Assembly: GCA_022432975.1 (NCBI GenBank) | Contig: CM039511.1 | Span: 19,866,557-19,930,556, forward strand | From: Begonia masoniana | Taxonomy: Eukaryota > Streptophyta > Magnoliopsida > Cucurbitales > Begoniaceae | DNA length: 64,000 bases | Direction: 5' to 3' | Shown: piece after piece, positions 57,441 to 64,000 of the stretch | Layout of the letters: each line of letters starts with the position of its first letter | Position numbering within the stretch: the first letter of the stretch is position 1 | Notes under the pieces: model-generated | Database searches by the model: none | What the model was told of the DNA's origin: nothing | Seen by the model: the letters and a program-made list of their open reading frames with translations, nothing else | Translations under genes and position numbers: made by a program

Positions 57441-58932
57441 AAGTGTGTATTTTACACACTTATTTATACTTTTTATACTTGATTTGTTAAGTTTTTTTAA
57501 GTGTTGGAAGGAATTTGATGTATTTTGTGTAAGTGTGCAGACAATTTATTTAAAGTAGGAAGAAAAGAAAAGAGAAGCTGAGGAAGAAAAGAGTGCTGAG
57601 GCAAGAAATTGGCAGAGAAGGAGGTGATCGACCGGCCCTCATTAAGTGATCGATCGCCTGAAAGGAATACAAAATTAAGAGAAAAGAAAACAAAGAAGGC
57701 GCCGATCAATCGCTCAATTCCTGCGATCAATCGGCTGAAGAGAAGAATTGTTTAGAAGAATTGATGCACGAAACAGAAAAGGTGTCGATCGATTGCTCAT
57801 TCCTACGATCGATCGGCTGAAAGGAATGAAAATTGACGCAAATAAGGCGCCGATCGATCGCTACAATTCCTACGATCGATCGGCTGAAGAATAGACGGAT
57901 TATGAAGATAGAATTAGAGCCGATCGATCGGCCATTTCAGGTGATCGATCGGATACAAATTTGGAAAGTCTCTTCTTCTAATCTAAACCGTTAATCTAAG
58001 GAAAGATCAAATCTCAACCACTGATCGATTGAAGAGAAGAAATAAAACCTAAAGCAGAGACATTCTGATAATTATTCTGAGTTCGGCAATTTTGGCAAGC
58101 AGAAGGCGGAGAAGAAATCTTCAAGAGCAGCGAGAAGAACTCTCAAGACATCAGCATAGTTTTCTTTCGTTTCCTTTAATTTTTATTTATGAACATCATG
58201 AACATCATTATTTTTGTTGTTTCTTTGTCTCTGAGCATGAACTAACTTTTTATTCTAGGGCTACGATGTAGCCAGACGATGTTTATTTTATGTTCTTCGT
58301 TTAATTATAATTTATAGATACTTCTTGCAATATTGTTGGCACATTTAATTTCTATTCTTAAAGCTTGTAAATTTATGGTCAATCTTTACTTGATTTTTGG
58401 GGTGTTTAGAGACTGAGAGGTGATAAACACCCGAGTACTGAAATTAATGTCATAAATATGCGTAGGCTAGAGATAGTTACGGTATTGATGTGATCATTGG
58501 ATTTCTTGATTTATTTGTATTTGATTAATGTAGGATTTGAGACTAAGAAGTGATAACTCATTAATCAGATAACTTATACAATGCTCGAGAGAGATTGTAT
58601 TAGAATTTAGTAAAATCGATCATCAACATAGGAAGAATATTTATGAATATAATTGCGAAGGACTGAAATAATTGTTGTCTTGGTGAAATCGTAGTACTTA
58701 GGCTTTTATCAATTTGATTTAATCTAATTTTATCTGCTTTTCTATTTTACATTAGTTTATTTTAATTGTTTATTTTAATTTCAATTCTTGAAATCATAAA
58801 ACGTGTATTCAATTTAGAATTAAGATTAATTATTTCAATTATTAATTAACAAGTCATCGTGGGTTCGACACTCTATCTATCACTATATTATTTGTTGCAA
58901 CTCATACACTTGTGAACATAATTTTCACAACA
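57437..58932 (+). repeat. 5' LTR of Athila-type element (1496 bp)
   Basis: It starts TGATAAGTGTGTATTTTACA and ends ATTTTCACAACA, seven bases before the primer site. About ten CGATCGATCG-type sites lie at 57625-57955 in its U3 side. Confidence 0.8.
57625..57955. repeat. About ten CGATCGATCG-type palindromes, Athila-type LTR
   Basis: Sites such as GTGATCGATCGCC, GCCGATCAATCGC, ACGATCGATCGGC and GCCGATCGATCGGCC recur every 20-45 bases; some have decayed to GATCAATCG. They closely resemble the set in solo LTR-5. Confidence 0.85.
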
Positions 58933-58938
58933 AGTTTT

Positions 58939-58956
58939 TGGCGCCGTTGCCGGGGA
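58939..58956 (+). other. Primer-binding site (tRNA-Asp) of Athila-type element
   Basis: TGGCGCCGTTGCCGGGGA, the standard tRNA-Asp complement used by Athila/Tat elements. Confidence 0.92.
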
Positions 58957-59045
58957 CTTTAATATTAATATCGAATTAATTATTTTTTGTTTTACTTTGA
59001 ATTCTATTTATTTTATTTCTTTATTTTCGTGTTATTTTCAGGTGC

Positions 59046-59911
59046 ATGTGTAAAGAAGGAACAACTAATCTTCTCCCACTTAATCTTGAGATCGAGCGTA
59101 CGTGTCGACAACATCATAAAGAGAGAAGAGAAGTTATTCAACCAGTGCGTGTCATCATGGGAGATAACGGGGAAGACAATACTGAAATTCGTCCACTGGT
59201 GAATACTGAGACCCGGACCTTACTGGATTATGTTATACCTACTGTATCCGGAGTGCATTCAGCTATTTGGAAACCGGCCATTGCTGCTAATTTTGAAATT
59301 AAGTCGGGGACCTTGCACATGATTCAACAATCTCAGTTTAGTGGTTTACCTTCTGAAGACCCCAATGATCATATTGCCAATTTTTTAGAAGTATGCGATA
59401 CTTTTAGATTTCACAATGTGGGGGATGATACAGTGAGGTTACGCCTATTTCCATTCTCATTAAGGGATCGTGCAAAGAGCTGGCTTAACTCTCTACCAGC
59501 TAATTCTATTAATACTTGGGAAGAGTTATTTCAGAAATTTCTTTCTAAGTTCTTTCCTTTCGAGAAGACCGCTAAGCTTCACAATGATATAATCAACTTC
59601 AGTCAATTCGATGGGGAAACATTATATGAGGCATGGGCACATTTCAAAGATATGTTACAGAAGTGTCCTAACCATGACCTACCGAAATGGATGCATATTC
59701 AAACATTTTACGTGGGCTTATCTACTTCTACAAAAACTCTGGTCAATGCAGCTGCAGGTGGTGCTTTAATGAGAAAAACTGAAGAAGCCGCTTATGATTT
59801 ATTGGAGGAATTAGCACTTAATAATGACCAGTGTCCAGTGGAGCGATCAATTATGAAGCGCAAAACGGGTACTCCAGAACTCGAGGCTATGAAAGCTTTA
59901 ACTCTACAAGT
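59046..59911 (+). pseudogene. Athila-type gag, truncated by GYP-3
   Basis: An open frame of 289 codons starting MCKEGTTNLLPLNLEIERTC. The Gag capsid domain is clear: AANFEIKSGTLHMIQQSQFS, DPNDHIANFLEVCDTFRF, RLRLFPFSLRDRAKSWLNSL, FLSKFFPFEKTAKLHNDI, FDGETLYEAWAHFKDMLQKC and FYVGLSTSTKTLVNAAAGGA. No stops occur in this part, so it was in good condition when GYP-3 inserted at 59912. It ends early only because of that insertion. Confidence 0.87.
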
Positions 59912-61980
59912 GTAACGCCCCGAGTTATCTGAACCCGGTTAGTCACACAATGCCCGTACATGACTAAAATTTCTACCATATTTTTTTTAAAAAAACTTGC
60001 AGCGGAAATCATTTGAAATGTTAAGGAATAATCGGTCAAAAGAAATAGAAGTTTGAATCGTGAAAACACTTTAAAAGTTGCAGAAGTTAAACGCATCCGC
60101 CGTTGAGTAAAGTCAACGGAAGAAGCAGAAAACAAACAAAATAGAAGACTCCTGCCGATGACGTCAGCCGAATGGAAAACAAAGGACATCTCTCGGTAGA
60201 CTGTATCTACCGGTGACTAAATGACAAAATACACTCTACATCTTCCGATGACGTCAGCCAGATGACTTCCTTCATCCGATCGACTTTGTTCTACACCCAC
60301 CGATGACTAAACGACAAAAGTCCTCCTACATCTACCGATGACGTCAGCACGCATTTGCCGATGGGTTTAACGACAAAACCCCTCATCCCCTTCTTCCGAT
60401 AAGGTAAATTGAATATACCGATCACTAAACGACAAAGCATAATACCCACTCATACCAGTAGGGCAAAATCTACATCATCCGATAGAATAAACGTCATGTA
60501 CTGATGACTTTACTGAGACATCATCCGATGGCTTTACTGAAGACATCTTCCGATAGAATTAAGGGCGACATTTCAACTACTTCTCGATATACATATACAA
60601 CACTAATTACAGAAAGGAATTTACTTACTTCATCAAGACCATTCAGAAACAATTCACATTGTATTGTTCAAACCTAGTAAAACCAACATTTAAAACCCAA
60701 CAGATCACTAGTATCAGAAAAACTCAAAACGTAGTCAAATATTAAAATCTCTACTGTCATGAAAACTAGGCATACTCTGATTAGATTATTACCAACTAAA
60801 CCCCCACCACTGCTGACAACAGTTAACCCGCCTCATCAGTTTACCAGGCCGAGACATGAATGTACTCCTCCAACAACATCTAATCATCTGTTCAATCAAG
60901 AAATTCACCTGCAGTATCCTCAACACCTACATCACAAAACTCATCTATTAGCCTAATGCTAAGTAAGTAAAGCAGTAATGAAATGAAACACTGAAATATA
61001 AATTCCTAAACATGCAATTTCTACTTTCTCAACTCAGTTGTTCATGTTTCGTTTCTGTTCAGATCCCCCTGTGAAATTGGGAGCTGGATCAACTCTCCCA
61101 AAGTATATACATCCACTGGCTCATTAAGGGGCGGATAAATTCCCTTAACAGTAAATCTGATTCACATGTTCAGATCCCCCTGTGAAATTGGAAGTTGGAT
61201 CAACTCTCCCAAAGTATAAATATCCACTGTCTCATTAAGAGGCGGATTACTTCCCTTAACAGTAAAACTGATTCACATAGCTGTTTCAATATGTTCAATC
61301 CTCACTATGCCAACATGCATTCAAATTCATTTTCGTATACTTTAAAATATGATGCACGACATACCGACACATTCCAGCATACAAACCCTAATGTTTTGTG
61401 ATGTAGGCCCAAAGGCACAAGCAAACTTTACTTACCTGGCTCTCCTGGGAATGCTCGGTTTCAAACTACTTCAGAAGTCTGCTCACCTAGGTCATAGAAA
61501 GGATATCAATTAGATTTCTACTAAGCCTCATTCTAATCTATTCAGGAATCTTGGGAAACTAGCTTGGAAGCTTAGTTCATTGTGCATTTCCGATTCAACA
61601 CTAAACCCGAACTCAACTCACTCACAGTATTCCTCGAAACTTCACACATTGTACTCCCTCAGCTATCTAATTGTTAAAATCACAGACAAACTAAGAGAGC
61701 TTACCTAGGTTGAAGGAGAATCGAGTGAGAAAGAAATCGCTCGAAGGTTTTCTGTTGAAGAGCTGAAGGCCGGGAGAGAAATAAGGGAATTAGTGGCGGC
61801 TACCGTGCACTAAACCCCAAATCACTAACCTTAAATACATTATCCATTTTTAAATTTCCAATTACTTTTCTGCCCTTGCCTAGTCATTTATTAACCTAAT
61901 CAATAACTCCCCCAACCCTTCTATAAAAGTACATCATTAATAATAATTTAAATTTTGATTCAATGGAACTGGGTGCTACA
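59912..61980 (-). repeat. 3' LTR of GYP-3 (2069 bp)
   Basis: It runs from TGTAACGCCCCGAGTTATCT to ACTGGGTGCTACA. It holds TGACGTCA sites at about 60158, 60248 and 60339 and dispersed CATC-CCG-T motifs, but no compact array. Confidence 0.87.
60892..61705 (-). promoter_or_regulatory. LTR splice cassette in GYP-3 3' LTR
   Basis: Exon-1 donor CTAG|GTAAG at 61705; internal exon 61486-61436 (51 nt, ACCTAG|G to AGCCAG|GTAAGT); hairpin TTAGC/GCTAA at 60948-60962; acceptor GATGTAG|G with the exon from 60926; open stretch VGVEDTAGEFLD ending at 60892. The second intron is 509 nt. Confidence 0.58.
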
Positions 61981-61996
61981 ATCTACCCTCCTTAAA
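61981..61996 (-). other. Polypurine tract of GYP-3
   Basis: The minus strand reads AAGGAGGGTAGAT before the LTR, identical to GYP-2. Confidence 0.8.
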
Positions 61997-62015
61997 AGAA
62001 TTTTGTCCTCAAAAT

Positions 62016-63389
62016 TCAGTACCTGAATAGTTCTGGATATTGGTCCATCATGTCCTGCTGGCGCTCCCAAGTTGTCTCCTCAATATTCTGGTTGTGCCAT
62101 AAGACTTTTACCAGTGGAATCTCCTTGTTGCGCAATACCTTTACTGCATAATCTAAGATCCTTACTGGTTTCTCCTCATAAGTAAGAATAGGAAGGACTT
62201 CAATGTTCTGCTGTTCTATAATCTGTGAAGGATCTCTAACACATTTCTTTAGCATGGAAACGTGAAACACATTATGAATTCCCTCCAAAGAGGCTGGTAA
62301 CTGAAGTTGATATGTTGCCTTCCCAATTCTCTTCACGATTTGGAAATATCCAATATATCTGGGGTTTAACTTGCCTCTTTTCCCAAATCTCACAACTCCT
62401 TTGAAAGGTGACACCTTAAGAAAAACTTCATTACCAACATCAAATTCTAATTCTCTTCGTCTTTTGTCTGCATAGCTTTTCTGCCGGCTTTGAACTGTTA
62501 AGATTCTTTGTCGGATAAGAGCAATCTTCTCCACTGTCTGCTGCACAATGTCAGGACCAATCAACTGTGCTTCTCCAACTTCATCCTAATACAATGGAGA
62601 TCTGCACTTCCGTCCATACAATGCCTCGTATGGTGCCATGCCTATTGTTGCCTGAAAACTGTTATTATAAGAGAACTCAACCAATGGTAAATACTTACTC
62701 CAGGAACCTTGAAATTCCAGCACACAAGCCCGGAGCATATCCTCCAACGTTTGGATAGTTCTCTCGGATTGTCCATCGGTTTGAGGATGAAAGGCTGTGC
62801 TAAAACTAAGCTGTGTCCCCATAGCCTTGTACAAACTTTTCCAAAACTTAGATGTAAATCTGGAGTCTCGGTCTGAAACTATGGTGCTTGGAACACCATG
62901 CAGTCTAACAACTTCGTGCACATACAATTCAGCAAGCTGATCCATCGAGTAAGTCACCTTTATTGGTAGGAAATGAGCTGATTTGGTTAAATGATCAACT
63001 ATCACCCAAATTGCATCATGTCCTTTTACTATTCTAGGTAATCCTGTAACAAAATCCATAGTTATTTGTTCCCATTTCCATTTGGGAACTGGTAAAGGTT
63101 GTAATGTCCCAGCAGACCTCTGATGTTCAGCTTTAACTTGCTGGCAGACCAGACATGACTCCACATACTCCGCCACACTTCTCTTCACACCTGGCCACCA
63201 ATAATGTTGCTTGAGTCCTCTGTACATTTTCGTACTACCAGGATGAACAGAAAGTCTGGAAGAAAGAGCCTCAGATAGGATTTCCTTCCTAAGCTCAGTA
63301 TCAGCCAGAACAAACCATCTATTTCGAAACTTGAGAATTCCATCAGCTGAGCAGTTGAAATCCGACTTATCAGTAGAATCTATGCACAA
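62016..63389 (-). pseudogene. GYP-3 integrase and chromodomain
   Basis: 63389-62586: integrase zinc region ([36 protein letters not shown]), core with MDFVTGLPRIVKGHDAIWVI, VSDRDSRFTSKFW and TDGQSERTIQTLEDML, so all three catalytic positions are kept. A TAG replaces Trp after RSPLY (62587), the same codon that is a stop in GYP-1. 62564-62016: GPY/F region (KLNPRYIGYFQIVKRIGKAT) and chromodomain tail (VLWHNQNIEETTWERQQDM, YPELF). Confidence 0.87.
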
Positions 63390-64000
63390 CTTATCTTATT
63401 ACACTCAGTGTCATTCATTTGAACTTCCTTTATTTTCTCCAAAATAGTTGGCCTCAAAGATATGGCCAAAAGCATGGCTGACACACTAGACACAGCTTCC
63501 AGGTTAAATCTTTGGAATTCAGTCTCTAAAGCTATCGGTATGTCTAGAGTCAAAGCAAAAACTAAAAGGGTCACTCTACTCAAAGCATCAGCCACTACAT
63601 TTGCCTTGCCAGGGTGATACTTAATCTCGAAATCATAATCTTTGATAAACTCTAACCACCTACGTTGCCTCATATTCAATTCTTTCTGCGTAAAAATGTA
63701 TTTCAGACTTTTATGATCCAAAAATATCTCACAAACTTGTCCATACAGGTAGTGCCTCCAAATCTTTAATGCAAAGACCACAGCAGCTAATTCTAAGTCA
63801 TGTGTAGGGTAATTCTTTTCATGCACTTTTAACTGCCTAGAAGCATAAGCTATAACCTTTCCATCTTGCATTAACACACATCCAAGACCAATCTTGGAAG
63901 CATCACAGTAAATGCTAAACTTTCCACTCTCATCGGGTAGGGTCAATATAGGGGCATTGGTCAGTTTCTTTTTCAAGGTCTGGAAACTGGACTCACACTC
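63380..64000 (-). pseudogene. GYP-3 reverse transcriptase end and RNase H (partial)
   Basis: Continues beyond the window. RNase H motifs: [50 protein letters not shown] and [11 protein letters not shown] small deletion after ECNK shifts the frame into a stop at 63380, separating it from integrase (GYP-2 reads on as [10 protein letters not shown]). Confidence 0.87.

Larger units (their letters stand above)
57437..59911 (+). mobile_element. Athila/Tat-type element, 5' part
   Basis: LTR 57437-58932, tRNA-Asp primer site, and gag up to 59911, where GYP-3 interrupts it. The rest would lie beyond the window. It inserted into the polygalacturonase pseudogene, at the INGRGQ-coding exon. Confidence 0.85.
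59912..64000 (-). mobile_element. GYP-3: Tekay/Del-type chromovirus, 3' part (runs off window)
   Basis: LTR at 59912-61980, polypurine tract, then minus-strand integrase, RNase H and the start of reverse transcriptase up to the window end. It is closely related to GYP-2 in coding sequence (for example the same NVFHVSMLKKCVRDPSQIIE and [10 protein letters not shown] blocks) but its LTR is clearly more diverged. ACAAG (59907-59911) would be the left half of its target duplication. Confidence 0.88.

Overview
This is plant (eudicot-like) nuclear DNA from a repeat-dense region. The evidence is two host-type plant genes (a NIMIN-like EAR-motif gene and a broken polygalacturonase gene), plant LTR retrotransposons of the copia, Tekay/Del-type chromovirus and Athila/Tat types, tRNA-iMet and tRNA-Asp primer-binding sites, a hAT element, AT-rich spacers and no bacterial gene organisation. 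Species was not assigned. Lineage names of transposons rest on motifs read by eye.

Layout. 1-4790: remains of two old copia elements in opposite orientation. 4965-5640: a fold-back repeat with one arm tandemly expanded. 6463-6843 (-): the only intact-looking host gene, NIMIN-like. 7131-9154: a copia deletion derivative with 5-bp target duplications, sitting about 290 bp upstream of that gene. 10382-14444: a 4-kb solo LTR (LTR-1) holding about 2.1 kb of 34/35-bp tandem repeats. 15952-33066: solo LTR-2, split by a whole chromovirus (GYP-1, 17939-32651), whose left LTR is split by solo LTR-3 (20650-23077). GYP-1 also carries a duplicated leader/PBS separated by a 1.5-kb array of 37-bp repeats.

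36911-57440: a polygalacturonase pseudogene (-) cut in its last exon by a copia element (CopD, 37054-56798). CopD is itself cut three times: by solo LTR-4 (40163-51658), which contains a complete 8.76-kb chromovirus (GYP-2, 42660-51423); by a 1.09-kb hAT element (51820-52908); and by solo LTR-5 (54439-56784) in its right LTR. 57437-59911: 5' end of an Athila-type element (LTR, PBS, gag) that truncates the polygalacturonase upstream and is itself cut in gag by a third chromovirus (GYP-3), which runs off the window. Target-site duplications close exactly around most insertions, so the order of events can be read.

Most interesting signal. All eight Tekay-type LTR lineages/copies lie in the same (minus) orientation, and each carries the same cassette despite little overall sequence similarity: a first splice donor, a 45-57 nt internal exon with AG|G and (usually) CAG|GTAAGT borders, an intron of about 490-630 nt, a 10-11 nt hairpin region with compensatory base changes, and a TGATGTAG|G acceptor followed by a short acidic reading frame. 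This looks like a conserved, spliced leader inside the LTR; I know of no description of it. Each LTR also carries its own amplified palindrome-rich array at a similar place near its 3' end.
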